From an uncultured Clostridium sp. (GTDB lineage Bacteria; Bacillota; Clostridia; TANB77; CAG-508), in the NCBI GenBank assembly GCA_900553695.1, contig USEM01000013.1:1-28449 (forward strand): a DNA stretch of 28,449 nucleotides, written 5' to 3'. Below, one piece after another: positions 1-8,626 of the stretch. Numbering within the stretch: the first letter of the stretch is position 1; every line of letters begins with the position of its first letter. A program made the translations under genes and the position numbers. The notes under the pieces are model-generated. The model saw only the letters and a program-made list of their open reading frames with translations, was not told where the DNA came from and made no database searches.

Positions 1-2
1 TA

Positions 3-53
3 GGAGAAAATAAAAAAGGAAAAAGAATAGTTGAGATAAAGAAATATAAATAA
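3..53 (+). CDS. C-terminal tail of an upstream gene (partial)
   Basis: Frame 3 is open from the window edge to a TAA at 51-53. It gives a short, lysine-rich tail ending in EIKKYK, followed within ten bases by a strong terminator. This is what the end of a gene would look like. In many Firmicutes the gene before sigH is the NYN-domain RNase YacP/Rae1, which may be its identity, but 16 residues are too few to recognise a family. The reading frame could also be chance. Confidence 0.3.
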   Translation, partial: GENKKGKRIVEIKKYK

Positions 54-60
54 AATAAAG

Positions 61-103
61 CCTTTTACAATAATAAAGCATATTATTGTAAAAGGTGTTT
101 TTT
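61..103 (+). terminator. Rho-independent terminator
   Basis: A perfect 14-bp inverted repeat (61-74 with 82-95, arm CCTTTTACAATAAT) has a 7-base loop and is followed by TGTTTTTT. It should end the upstream transcript. The amidase-like pseudogene starts directly at the end of its T-run. Confidence 0.85.
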
Positions 104-520
104 ATGGGAAAATATAATAGAGAAGAAGCGGTACAATACACAAAAACATGGGCATACAGCCGAAATCCCAAGTATTATAACTTTGATTCAGTAGGAGGAG
201 ACTGCACATCATTTGTATCACAATGTATATATGCAGGAGCAAAGGTAATGAATTACATCCAATATGGCTTGTATTACAAAAACGGAAATAACAAATCAGC
301 ATCATGGTCTTGAGTAGAATATTTGTATAAATTTTTAGTAAACAACAAAACAGCAGGACCATATGGAAGAGAGCTGGCTTTATCAGAACTAGAAAAAGGA
401 GACCTAAGTAGTAATTTAAATAAAGTAGAATATAAACACCTGGTATGCTTGTTGTATTTGATAGTATATTTAAATAGTAATCTAAATAAATCACAAAACT
501 TCCCCCAAACCCCTTGTTAA
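104..520 (+). pseudogene. Decayed putative amidase-domain (Amidase_6-like) gene
   Basis: From ATG 104 the frame reads MGKYNREEAVQYTKTWAYSR, then NPKYYNF and GGDCTSFVSQC. This is the typical start of the cysteine-type putative amidase domain found in Firmicute cell-wall hydrolases, with the likely nucleophile in GGDC. An in-frame TGA at 311-313 interrupts SASWS-VEYLYKFLVNN, where relatives usually have a glycine codon, so GGA to TGA is the simplest change. The same frame continues to about SELEKGD near 405 and then loses all family resemblance until TAA at 518-520. The rest of the domain, including the expected histidine region, is absent. No CGG codon is involved, so this is ordinary decay and not the recoding seen elsewhere in the window. 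There is no clear ribosome binding site. Confidence 0.75.
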
Positions 521-604
521 ACCTCAAAATTTATGATAAAATGCTTATATGTAGCAAAGCATAGATGTGAAAATTTATGTTTGTAGGAGGTTACTGAAAA
601 AGAA

Positions 605-1261
605 ATGACAATTGAGAATGGATTAGCAACAAATTATAACAATATGACAGATGAAGGAATTATAGAACAGGTTAAAGCTGGAGATAACAATGCTTTAGAC
701 TATATAATGAATAAATATGCTGAACTTGTTAACATGAAAGCAAGTAAATTTTTTATAGTTGGAGCAGAAAAAGGAGACATAGTTCAAGAAGGACTAATTG
801 GTTTATATAAAGCAACAAAAGCCTTTAATAACGATAAACAAAACTCCTTTAAAACATTTGCAAATATGTGTATAGAACGTCAAATAATTACTGCGATAAA
901 AACAGCCAATAGGCAAAAAAACATTCCACTAAACTCTGCATTTTCAATAAACGCTCAAGTTTATGACGAGAATGATGAGAATGACAAAGAAGTAATAGAT
1001 ATTTTAAACACACATGTTGTGGAAGATCCTTCAGAGGAAATAGCTAAGAGAGAATACTTCAAATACATAAATAAAACAATAAATGAAAATTTAAGTGAAC
1101 ATGAAAGAAATGTTTTTAAATATTACCAACAAAATAAAACATATGAAGAAATTGCAAACAAATTAAACTGTAAAACAAAATCAGTAGATACAGCAATGAC
1201 TAGAATTAGAAGAAAAGCGAATAAAATTAAAAAGCAAGTAGATGAGAATGAAAATAATTAA
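605..1261 (+). CDS. sigH: RNA polymerase sporulation sigma factor SigH (Spo0H)
   Basis: This 218-residue sigma-70 family protein lacks region 1 and has the size of SigH. Region 2 is visible in DIVQEGLIGLYKATKAF and in SFKTFANMCIERQI, where core binding and -10 recognition occur. Region 4 has a helix-turn-helix in LSEHERNVFKYY followed by KTYEEIANKLNCKTKSVDTA. SigH directs early-stationary and sporulation-initiation genes. A TAGGAGG sequence near 586 lies upstream of the ATG, with slightly long spacing. A hairpin follows the stop codon directly. In B. subtilis sigH lies close to the mrnC-rlmB-yacP group. Its identity as SigH rather than another short sigma factor rests on length and sequence pattern. 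Confidence 0.88.
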   Translation: MTIENGLATNYNNMTDEGIIEQVKAGDNNALDYIMNKYAELVNMKASKFFIVGAEKGDIVQEGLIGLYKATKAFNNDKQNSFKTFANMCIERQIITAIKTANRQKNIPLNSAFSINAQVYDENDENDKEVIDILNTHVVEDPSEEIAKREYFKYINKTINENLSEHERNVFKYYQQNKTYEEIANKLNCKTKSVDTAMTRIRRKANKIKKQVDENENN

Positions 1262-1292
1262 ACCAGAGTTTGAACAAAATCAAGCTCTGGTT
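1261..1292 (+). terminator. Hairpin terminator after sigH
   Basis: AACCAGAG (1261-1268) pairs with CTCTGGTT (1285-1292), and the stem extends inward through TTGA and TCAA. The following T-tract (CTTGCATT) is weak, so termination may be partial. Confidence 0.6.
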
Positions 1293-1332
1293 CTTGCATT
1301 GATTTAAAATATGATGTATAATATTTTCGTAT

Positions 1333-1409
1333 GCACTTATAGCTCAGGTGGATAGAGCGCTCCCCTCCTAAGGGAGAGGCCGCTGGTTCGAATCCAGCTA
1401 AGTGCACCA
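1333..1409 (+). tRNA. tRNA-Arg (anticodon CCU)
   Basis: A full cloverleaf is visible. The acceptor GCACTTA (1333-1339) pairs with TAAGTGC (1399-1405). The D-stem is GCTC/GAGC. The anticodon stem CTCCC/GGGAG encloses loop CTCCTAA with anticodon CCT at 1367-1369. The T-arm is GCTGG-TTCGAAT-CCAGC. Discriminator A and an encoded CCA end at 1409. It reads AGG. It does not read CGG, which matters for the CGG anomaly in this window. It lies directly in front of tadA. Confidence 0.97.
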
Positions 1410-1436
1410 AAAACAAAATTGAATAAGGAAGAATTT

Positions 1437-1880
1437 ATGGAAGAAAAATTCATGAATGAAGCTTTAAAGGAAGCAAGAAAGGCTTATGAAAAGCTTGAAA
1501 TACCAGTAGGTGCAGTAATTGTAAAGAACGGAAAAATAATTTCTAGAGCACATAATTTAAAAGAAACAAAGCAAACAGCAACTGCCCATGCGGAAATACT
1601 AGCAATTCAAAAGGCAAATAAAAAATTAAATAATTGGAGACTAATTGATTGCGACATGTACGTAACACTAGAACCATGCAGTATGTGCATGGGAGCAATA
1701 GTTTCTTCAAGAATTAAAAACATATATATAGGAACATTAGACCAAAAGAAAGAAGAAAAAATAGACATTCAAAAGTACAAAGAGGAATATGATGTAAATA
1801 TAAAATACGGAATATGTGGAGCAGAATGTGAAAGCATTTTAAAAGAATTTTTCAAAGATTTAAGAAAAAATGGGGGATAA
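1437..1880 (+). CDS. tadA: tRNA-specific adenosine deaminase TadA
   Basis: The enzyme deaminates A34 to inosine in tRNA-Arg(ACG), so that this tRNA reads CGU, CGC and CGA. The cytidine-deaminase fold signature is complete: HAE at residues 51-53 (zinc ligand and catalytic glutamate) and PCSMC at 80-84 (two zinc-binding cysteines). The length of 147 residues is normal. I chose ATG 1437 because AAGGAA lies six bases upstream. A TTG at 1419 in the same frame has no such site. The stop overlaps the region of the next gene's start, suggesting coupling. Its position just before the SRP RNA and dnaX matches the B. subtilis order. Because inosine does not pair with G, this enzyme cannot supply CGG decoding. 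Confidence 0.93.
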   Translation: MEEKFMNEALKEARKAYEKLEIPVGAVIVKNGKIISRAHNLKETKQTATAHAEILAIQKANKKLNNWRLIDCDMYVTLEPCSMCMGAIVSSRIKNIYIGTLDQKKEEKIDIQKYKEEYDVNIKYGICGAECESILKEFFKDLRKNGG

Positions 1881-1881
1881 A

Positions 1882-2622
1882 ATGATACTAAACAAAAACA
1901 AGAAAATGAATGTGGGTGCATATATATTAAGTCTAGTAGTAGTGTTTATGCTAATAGTTGTTTTCTTCATAATGTATAAATACCAAGTTGAAGGAGAAGC
2001 AATTCCACCATTTAACATTTCTAAAATGGTAGTTGTAAGTTCAGCTAAAACAGAAAACCTAGAACTAGTAGAAGGAATATATAATGCAGATATTGTTCAA
2101 ACAAACGACATAAAAATATCAATACAAAAAAATCCTAAATACAAAAAGGAAGCAATAATTAAAAAAGTTACAATAAACAATATTCAAATTGATAAAATGC
2201 AATCAGTAGGAAACATAGAAATATATAGACCATCAATGGGAACCAAGTTATACGAATATAAAGAACAATACAAAATACAAGATAGCATAGAATATGTTGG
2301 AGCACAAGAAACCTATTTAAAAGGTGAAACTTTGGCAATTTCAAACCAAGGTGGAATTATTGAATTTTCAGTAATATTAAATAACTTAAAAAAATTACAA
2401 TACAATGAAAATGAAGCAATAAAAGTTGATGGAACTTTGCTTAAACAAATAGGAGAAGATAGATTGAAATATCAAGTTTCATTTGATTTAATAATAGAAC
2501 TTGAAAACAATGTAAAACTTAAAACAAAAATTGATTTAGAATTACCAGCTGGAAACATTTTAGAAAATGGCATAGAAACAATAGAAGAAACTAACATGAA
2601 AACTGTATTCAAAAGAATATAG
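1882..2622 (+). CDS. Membrane-anchored protein of unknown function
   Basis: The product has 246 residues. After a short basic N-terminus it has one hydrophobic helix (about residues 10-31, rich in L, V, I and F) and then a hydrophilic, probably extracytoplasmic domain with beta-rich character (repeated I/V-x-I patterns, many asparagines and lysines). No cysteines or catalytic motif stand out and I do not recognise a family. I chose ATG 1882, preceded by GGGGG at 1873-1877, over ATG 1870, which lies inside tadA without a ribosome binding site. It is probably cotranscribed with tadA, since only one base separates the genes. It ends before the SRP RNA promoter. Confidence 0.7.
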   Translation: MILNKNKKMNVGAYILSLVVVFMLIVVFFIMYKYQVEGEAIPPFNISKMVVVSSAKTENLELVEGIYNADIVQTNDIKISIQKNPKYKKEAIIKKVTINNIQIDKMQSVGNIEIYRPSMGTKLYEYKEQYKIQDSIEYVGAQETYLKGETLAISNQGGIIEFSVILNNLKKLQYNENEAIKVDGTLLKQIGEDRLKYQVSFDLIIELENNVKLKTKIDLELPAGNILENGIETIEETNMKTVFKRI

Positions 2623-2639
2623 AAATTTCACAAAAACAC

Positions 2640-2668
2640 TTGCCAAATTTCAAATCACATTATATAAT
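2640..2668 (+). promoter_or_regulatory. Promoter of the SRP RNA
   Basis: TTGCCA (2640-2645) and a perfect TATAAT (2663-2668) are separated by 17 bases. This predicts a transcript start near 2675-2680, at the left arm of the SRP RNA. Confidence 0.75.
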
Positions 2669-2679
2669 AATATCTATGA

Positions 2680-2797
2680 AGTTAACCTTTGTATGGAAAG
2701 TAATTCAATAAAGAGCTATGAACCTCGTCAGGTCCGGAAGGAAGCAGCGATAAATGGTAATATTTATGTGAGTTGCTTTCCATAGAGAGGTTAACTT
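2680..2797 (+). ncRNA. ffs: Small signal recognition particle RNA (4.5S type)
   Basis: The universally conserved SRP domain IV core is present, with GTCAGGTCC, GGAAGG and AGCAGC at about 2727-2748. The ends form the expected long helix: GTTAACCT (2681-2688) pairs with AGGTTAAC (2788-2795), and ATGGAAAG (2693-2700) pairs with CTTTCCAT. At about 118 bases it lacks the Alu domain of the longer Bacillus RNA. It is the scaffold for Ffh in targeting proteins to the membrane. It sits between tadA and dnaX as in Bacillus. Exact ends are inferred from the pairing. Confidence 0.95.
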
Positions 2798-2815
2798 AGG
2801 TTATAGGAGGAAAAT

Positions 2816-4375
2816 ATGGCATATACTGCTTTGTATAGAAAATTCAGACCTATAAGTTTTAGCGAAATGGTAGGTCAGGAACATATAACAAAAACACTAA
2901 AAAACCAAATTGTTGCAGGCAGAGTTGGACATGCATACCTTTTTAGTGGTGGAAGAGGAACAGGAAAAACTTCAGCAGCTAAGATTATGGCAAGAGCAAT
3001 TAACTGTTTACACCCAAAAGAAGATGGCGAGCCTTGTAACGAATGCGAGATTTGCAAAGCCATATTAGACGGCTCTTTAACAGATGTTGTAGAAATGGAC
3101 GCTGCTTCAAACAACAGTGTAGAAGATATAAGAGCAATAAGAGATGAAGTGAATTTCCTACCAACAGTTGCAAAATACAGAGTATATATTATAGATGAGG
3201 TTCATATGTTATCAACAGGAGCTTTCAATGCTCTTCTTAAAACACTAGAAGAACCACCAGAACATGTAAAATTTATTTTGGCAACAACAGAACCACAAAA
3301 ACTACCAGCAACAATACTTTCAAGATGTCAAAGATTTGATTTTAAAAGAATTACAGTTGAAAATATTGAAAAAAGACTAAAAATAATATGCAAAGAAAGC
3401 AATATTCAAATAACAGATGAAGCCCTTAAAATGATAGCAATATTAGCAGAAGGAGCTTTAAGAGATGGAATAAGCATACTTGAAAGATGTAGCCAAGATA
3501 CAGAAGGCGTTATAGATGAAGATAAAATACGTGAATTAGTTGGAATGCCAAAGTTAGAGTTAATAAAGCAAATAGTAAAAAGCATGATAGAAAAACAGCC
3601 AGAAAAAGCAATAGAAATAACAAGCTCAGTAATTGGTGAAGGAAAAGATTTAGATAATTTCCTTTGGGAAGTTATAAAATACATAAAAGATACATTAATA
3701 TACAAAACAACAAATAAACTAGAGTTATATAGCAAAGAGGATATAGAATTCATAAATGGTTTAGCAAATGAAACAACAAAAGAGCGTTTATTAGAGCTTA
3801 TTTATGAACTATCAGAACTTGCAAATGAAATGAAAATTTCAACACAGAAAAATATAATTTTTCAAGCGGGAATTATAAAAGCTTGCATGGAAATAGAAGT
3901 TACAACAAAAGTACCTCAAGACGCACCACCTAGAGCTCAAGAAACAGCTTCTTATGCAAGAACTGCAAAACAGACAGAATCAAGGCCAGTAGCCACCCAG
4001 GAAGCACCAAGACAACAAGCAAGTAGTACAAAGGCTTCAGGAAAATATGTAGGATATTGGCAAACTGTTTTAGATAAAATAAAACAAAGTGGAAAGATGA
4101 CAATGTATGCTAACCTACTAGGAACAAGAGGAGTTTTGGTAAATGACTTAATAGTTGGCATAGAATTCCCAGGCAAAATTACAGATTTTGCAAGAAGAGT
4201 TTTAGAGGAACATGAGAATAAGGCATTGATAGAAAAGCTAGTATCAATGGAACAAGGAACAAATATGCAGGTTAGAATAATAGATAAAACAAACGAACCA
4301 AAAGAACCTGTAAAACAAGGTATAGAAGGGTTTGCAGAAGACCAAGATTTACCATTTAATGTTATAGATGAATAA
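2816..4375 (+). CDS. dnaX: DNA polymerase III subunits gamma/tau
   Basis: This is the clamp-loader ATPase of the replicative polymerase. The P-loop is GGRGTGKT at residues 45-52. A zinc module uses C64, C74, C77 and C80. Walker B is DEVH at 127-130, and the SRC sensor motif is near residue 169. Domain III follows, then a low-complexity alanine, glutamine and serine-rich linker (about 370-405) and a C-terminal domain. The 519 residues are close to the usual Firmicute length. A TAGGAGG site lies eight bases before the ATG. It starts 19 bases after the SRP RNA and is followed by ebfC 18 bases on, giving the conserved dnaX-ebfC-recR operon. I saw no A-rich slippage site of the kind used in E. coli to make gamma. 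Confidence 0.97.
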   Translation: MAYTALYRKFRPISFSEMVGQEHITKTLKNQIVAGRVGHAYLFSGGRGTGKTSAAKIMARAINCLHPKEDGEPCNECEICKAILDGSLTDVVEMDAASNNSVEDIRAIRDEVNFLPTVAKYRVYIIDEVHMLSTGAFNALLKTLEEPPEHVKFILATTEPQKLPATILSRCQRFDFKRITVENIEKRLKIICKESNIQITDEALKMIAILAEGALRDGISILERCSQDTEGVIDEDKIRELVGMPKLELIKQIVKSMIEKQPEKAIEITSSVIGEGKDLDNFLWEVIKYIKDTLIYKTTNKLELYSKEDIEFINGLANETTKERLLELIYELSELANEMKISTQKNIIFQAGIIKACMEIEVTTKVPQDAPPRAQETASYARTAKQTESRPVATQEAPRQQASSTKASGKYVGYWQTVLDKIKQSGKMTMYANLLGTRGVLVNDLIVGIEFPGKITDFARRVLEEHENKALIEKLVSMEQGTNMQVRIIDKTNEPKEPVKQGIEGFAEDQDLPFNVIDE

Positions 4376-4393
4376 GAAAGGATTGATTAGATT

Positions 4394-4735
4394 ATGTCTA
4401 AAAGAGGAGGATTCCCAGGAATGGGAGGATTTGGTGGAATGAACATCAACCAATTAATGAAAGAAGCAAAAAAGATGCAAGCAGATATGGAAAAAACACA
4501 AGAGGAATTACAAGCAAAAGAATTTGAATCAACAGCAGGTGGAGGAGCAGTTAGTGTAAAAGTTTCAGGTTCAAAACAAATATTAGAATTAAAATTAAAC
4601 AAAGATGTTGTTGACCCAGATGATGTTGAAATGTTACAAGATTTAATCATTACATGTATAAATGATGCAATGAGAAAAGTAGATAGTGCTCAATCTGCAG
4701 GATTTGGAAAATACAATATACCAGGACTAATGTAG
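4394..4735 (+). CDS. ebfC: YbaB/EbfC nucleoid-associated protein
   Basis: This is a 113-residue DNA-binding protein that acts as a dimer on the nucleoid. The family pattern is clear: a glycine and methionine-rich N-terminus, a helix with NINQLMKEAKKMQADMEKTQ, the core FESTAGGGAVSVKVSG, then VVDPDDVEMLQDLI. It lies between dnaX and recR as in most Firmicutes, and a GGAGG at its stop codon serves recR. Confidence 0.95.
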   Translation: MSKRGGFPGMGGFGGMNINQLMKEAKKMQADMEKTQEELQAKEFESTAGGGAVSVKVSGSKQILELKLNKDVVDPDDVEMLQDLIITCINDAMRKVDSAQSAGFGKYNIPGLM

Positions 4736-4747
4736 GAGGAAGCCTTC

Positions 4748-5347
4748 GTGTCATACTATTCACCATCAATAGAAAAATTAATAGAAAGTTTTGAAAAATT
4801 GCCAAGTATTGGGCATAAAACAGCAACAAGGCTTGCATTTCATATGCTTAATCTAAATGAGGAATCAACTAAGGAATTTATAAACTCAATAATTGAAGCA
4901 AAGAAAAACTTAAGATATTGTTCAAAATGCTTTAACATTACAGAAACAGATCCATGCCCAATATGCTCAAGTCCAAAGAGAGATCAAAGTACAATTTGCG
5001 TTGTAGAAGATGTAAAAGATGTAGTAGCAATGGAGAAAACTCATGAATTTAAGGGAGTATACCATGTACTTCATGGTTCAATTTCCCCAATGAATGGAAT
5101 TGGACCAGAGGATATAAAAATAAAAGAATTGTTAGAAAGATTAAGAGATACTGATGTTAAAGAAATAATAATAGCAACAAACCCTAGAGTAGAAGGAGAA
5201 GCAACGGCTATATATTTATCAAAACTTATAAAACCAATAGGAATAAAAGTTACAAGAATAGCACATGGAATTCCAGTTGGTGGAGATCTAGAATATACAG
5301 ATGAAGTAACTTTAAGCAAAGCTCTTGAAGGAAGAAGAGAGTTATAA
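4748..5347 (+). CDS. recR: Recombination protein RecR
   Basis: RecR loads RecA during gap repair together with RecF and RecO. Visible parts are a helix-hairpin-helix (residues 6-31, EKLIESFEKLPSIGHKTA), a C4 zinc finger (C58, C61, C70, C73) and a Toprim domain with ICVVEDVKDV and NPRVEGEATA. The C-terminal G-x-x-L-EYTDEVTLSKALEGR is standard, and 199 residues is the usual length. The start is GTG 4748, preceded by TAGGAGGAA at 4734-4742. It is the last gene of the dnaX operon. About 146 bases of untranslated sequence precede the shared terminator at 5494-5531. Confidence 0.96.
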   Translation: MSYYSPSIEKLIESFEKLPSIGHKTATRLAFHMLNLNEESTKEFINSIIEAKKNLRYCSKCFNITETDPCPICSSPKRDQSTICVVEDVKDVVAMEKTHEFKGVYHVLHGSISPMNGIGPEDIKIKELLERLRDTDVKEIIIATNPRVEGEATAIYLSKLIKPIGIKVTRIAHGIPVGGDLEYTDEVTLSKALEGRREL

Positions 5348-5493
5348 AGCTAAGAGTGCTAAATTATCACCTAATACTGTAAAGAAAGCAGATAAAATAA
5401 GTAAGTCGTCTTTGCTTAATTCCTTTGAAAAAGCAATAGAGAGAGTATTAGCTAATGCTAATAATTCACAATTTGAAAAGTCAGAAATACACA

Positions 5494-5531
5494 AAAAACT
5501 CACCTCATGTAAGTATATGAAGTGAGTTTTT
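5494..5531. terminator. Bidirectional terminator between recR and the minus-strand glycosyltransferase
   Basis: AAAAACTCAC (5494-5503) pairs perfectly with GTGAGTTTTT (5522-5531). Each strand shows a T-run after the stem, so it can serve both convergent genes. Confidence 0.85.
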
Positions 5532-5534
5532 GTT

Positions 5535-6660
5535 TTATCCTAATAATGTTTCTACAATATTTTGGGTAGAATTTTTCTTTGCAATTAATCTTGCTTTGGA
5601 TTTCATGTCTTCTAGTTTTGTAGGACTATTGAAAATATCTAATAAAATGGATTCAATATTATCTGAATCTTTAACCCAAATTCCAGCACCACTATTTTCA
5701 ATAAATTCAGCGTTTTCTTCTTCCTGACCAGGAAGTGGGTCAATTATAATAAGTGGTAAACCAGAGGCTAAACTCTCAGTAGTTGTAAGTCCACCAGGTT
5801 TTGTAATAACTAAGTCAGAAACACTCATAAGTTCTGGAACTTGATTTGTAAATGATAAAATTTTAACATTACTTTCAGTTCTAGTTGTCTTTACAAGTTC
5901 ATCGAAACGTTCTTTCATTTTTTCATTTCTACCGGCAACTGCGACAACTTGCAAGTTTGGTAAGTTATCAATAATTGCTTTTAATCTATTAAATGTTTTA
6001 TCTTTTCCAAAACCAAATTCTCCACCAGCGAAGAACAAAATTGTATTTTTATCAGAGGTTAAGCCATAATCTTCTAAAATTTTTTGTTTGTTGTAGCTTT
6101 GCAAAAATCTACTAGATAAAGGAATACCTGTTACATGAATTTTATCTTTATTAACACCTCTTGAAACTAAGTCATCTACCATTCCTTGTTGGGCAACGAA
6201 GTAGTAGTCAATAAATTCACTTTTAACAAGCCATTGATTATGTGGAGCATAATCGGTTAAAATAGTTGCAACTTTGCAATTTAATTTCCCTTTTTCCTTT
6301 AAAATAGCACACATTTGGCTACTAAAGGGGTGTGTCGAAATAATCAAATCTGGCTGAAATTCTTGAATTAATCTATTTAATTTTATAGCCATTAACCTAT
6401 TAATTGTGTTACAAATTCTAGAAAGACTACCACTTTCAGAGTCATAATATAGATGTTTCCAAATCCATCTTGCATTTTTTGAAAAGTCTTTATATGCCTT
6501 TGTTGTAAGCTTATTAAAAAGCTTATTAACATATTCAACACAATCTACTAATTCAACTTGTGAATCGGAATAATTTTTTTCTATGTAATCACGAATACTT
6601 TTAGCAGCAGATAAATGTCCACCACCATAAGAACCGTAAAAGATTAATATCTTCTTCATA
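5535..6660 (-). CDS. UgtP/MGDG-synthase-like diacylglycerol glycosyltransferase
   Basis: This GT28-type enzyme probably transfers a sugar from a UDP-sugar to diacylglycerol for membrane glycolipids, which can also serve as lipoteichoic acid anchors. The N-terminal MGDG-synthase domain starts with ILIFYGSYGGGHLSAAKSI. The C-terminal donor domain has FFAGGEFGFGK, KPGGLTTTESLASGLPLI and DPLPGQEEEN, the usual nucleotide-sugar loop. The length is 374 residues from the methionine at 6660 (MKKILIF), which has a GGTGA site upstream. The frame is open further upstream, but that stretch is hydrophobic noise overlapping sleB and has no homology to the family. The gene is divergent from sleB, with 99 bases between them, and convergent with recR. 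Confidence 0.85.
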
Positions 6661-6759
6661 AAAATCACCAAAAATATTATACCATAAAATTTACAAAAAA
6701 AGAATATTTTAATAAATTTAGGAAAAAATAAATCAAGAATTAAAGTAAAGAGGAGAATT

Positions 6760-7218
6760 ATGAAAAAGACATTTCTTTTAATTTTATTAATTTTAGTCCT
6801 AATAGTTTTAAGTTTTATATTTGTAGAACACAAAGATTATGCACAAGGTTCAGGGCAGACCTCAGATATTCAGTTGCTCGCAAGAGCAATAAATGGAGAA
6901 GCAAGAGGCGAAAGCTACGAGGGGCAAGTTGCAGTAGGAGCTGTAATTTTGAACAGAGTAAAGCACCCAAGTTTCCCAAATACGATAGCAGGAGTAATAT
7001 ACGAGCCAGGGGCTTTTACAGCTGTATCAGATGGGCAAATAAATCACCCAATAGACGAAAATTCAACAGTGTATAAAGCAGCAAGAGACGCAATGAATGG
7101 CTGGGATCCAACAAATGGTTGTATATACTATTTCAACCCAAATACTGCAACCAATAAATGGATATGGTCAAAGCCTATAATAAAAACAATAGGAAAGCAC
7201 AATTTTTGTACAGAATAA
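6760..7218 (+). CDS. sleB: Spore cortex-lytic enzyme SleB-type cell wall hydrolase
   Basis: The product has 152 residues: a short basic start, one hydrophobic signal or anchor segment (about 4-22), then a Hydrolase_2 domain beginning LLARAINGEARGESYEGQVA. The glutamate in NGEARGE is the expected catalytic residue of this lytic transglycosylase family. Further family blocks are AVGAVILNRV, PGAFTAVSDGQI and CIYYFNP. The N-terminal peptidoglycan-binding domain of Bacillus SleB is missing, so this is a short form. ypeB follows after 15 bases, which is the classical sleB-ypeB pair. The proteins depend on each other in the spore, where SleB degrades cortex during germination. A GAGGAG site precedes the ATG. 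Confidence 0.9.
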   Translation: MKKTFLLILLILVLIVLSFIFVEHKDYAQGSGQTSDIQLLARAINGEARGESYEGQVAVGAVILNRVKHPSFPNTIAGVIYEPGAFTAVSDGQINHPIDENSTVYKAARDAMNGWDPTNGCIYYFNPNTATNKWIWSKPIIKTIGKHNFCTE

Positions 7219-7233
7219 TTTTTAGGAGGAATT

Positions 7234-8611
7234 ATGAAAAATAACATTTTAAGAACAATGAAAAAGAATTATATGTATGGAATAACTATAGTTTTAGTTA
7301 TTGCAATAATTGTAATGGGAGTAATGCTATATAACCAAAGAAATAAATATGCAATTACAACCGAAAACACATATAACCTTGCACTTTATGAGTTAGTAGA
7401 TTATATAAATGATGTGGAAAATTATTTGGCAAAGTCAATGATATCAAGTTCAGCAGAGCAAGGGTCAGAAACATTAATGCATGTGTGGAGAGAAGCAAAT
7501 TTAGCTCAAGTGTATTTATCTCAGCTACCTATTTCAACAAACGAACTTAGTAGTACAGCAAAGTTTTTAAACCAAGTAAGTGATTATAGCCATAGTTTAG
7601 CTATAAAAACAATTGATGGAGAAGATTTAACACAAGAAGAATTAGATAATTTAAAAAAGTTATATGAATATTCAAAAAATTTAAATAGCACATTGGAGCA
7701 ACTATCATCAGAAATGGGTAGTGGCAAAATTAGTTGGAAAGAATTAACGGAAAATGTAGATACAAGTTTTGCACAACAAGTTGATAATTTGTCTGCAACA
7801 AGTTTTAGCAATATTAACGAAAATTTTGGCGATTATGAAGGATTGATTTATGATGGTGCATATTCTGAACACATGGAAAGCATAGAGAAAAAAGGCTTAG
7901 TAGGAGATGATGTAACAGAAGAACAAGCAAAACAAAAAGCCATAAGCTTTGTACGGACAAGATAGAGTGGAAAATGTTCAATCAAATGGTTTAATAGAAA
8001 ATGGAAATATTGCTGTTTATGATTTTACAATTAGAATTAAAAATGAAGATTACAATAACCCACTTACAATATCAGTTTCTAAAAAAGGTGGGCATATAGT
8101 AGTAGCAAATCACAACAGAAATATTACAGAAGAAAAAATACAAATAGATGAGGCAAACGAAATTGGCAAAAATTTCTTATACAACCTTGGAATACCAGAT
8201 ATGAAACCAACTTATTATTTAAAACAAGGTGGAGCAGTAACTATAAACTATGCATATCTTCAAGACAATGTAACTATATATCCAGATTTAATAAAAGTTA
8301 AAATAGCACTAGATAATGGAGAAGTTTTAGGAATGGAAACAACAGGATATTTAAATAATCACACACAAAGAACTATCGAAACACCAAGCATTAGTTTAGA
8401 AAAAGCAAAAGCATCTTTGAATAAAAAACTTAGCATTACAAGCGAAGACTTAGCAATAATTCCAACAGAATGGAATACAGAAATATTCTGCTATGAATTT
8501 AAAGGCAGAGTGGACGATACAGATTTCCTAGTGTATGTTAATGCACAAACTGGAAAAGAAGAAAACATCTTGGTTATAATAGATACACCTGATGGAATTT
8601 TAACACAATAA
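7234..8611 (+). CDS. ypeB: Germination protein YpeB, interrupted by a +1 shift at CGG
   Basis: YpeB is needed for SleB to accumulate in the spore. Frame 1 (from ATG 7234, after TAGGAGG) gives an N-terminal membrane helix (about 14-32) and a long helical domain, and ends in FVRTR at a TAG (7963-7965). The rest of the protein continues in frame 2 (GQDRVENV onward, then PepSY-like repeats such as AKASLNKKLSI) to TAA at 8609-8611. The join is at CGG 7954-7956, codon 241. Skipping its C gives SFV-GQDRV and a continuous 458-residue protein, a normal YpeB length. The total, 1378 bases, is 3n+1, so exactly one extra base is present. It could be a frameshift mutation, but the same CGG break recurs in four other genes here. 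Confidence 0.87.
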
Positions 8612-8626
8612 AGAAAACCTTAACTA

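Noticed and set aside
311..313. Reading TGA as glycine or tryptophan to rescue the amidase gene.
   Set aside because: TGA serves as a real stop in three T4SS genes, no other gene is split by TGA apart from CGG-caused frames, and the rest of the amidase domain is missing anyway.
5325..5525. A 66-codon frame from TTG 5325 overlapping the end of recR and running into the terminator.
   Set aside because: The start has no ribosome binding site, the last codons are made of terminator stem, and I see no family resemblance. The composition is coding-like, so a decayed remnant is possible, but a gene is not supported.
6661..6833. N-terminal extension of the minus-strand glycosyltransferase by 58 residues.
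   Set aside because: It overlaps the start of sleB, is low-complexity hydrophobic sequence and precedes the typical family start MKKILIFYGSYGGGH, which has its own GGTGA site.
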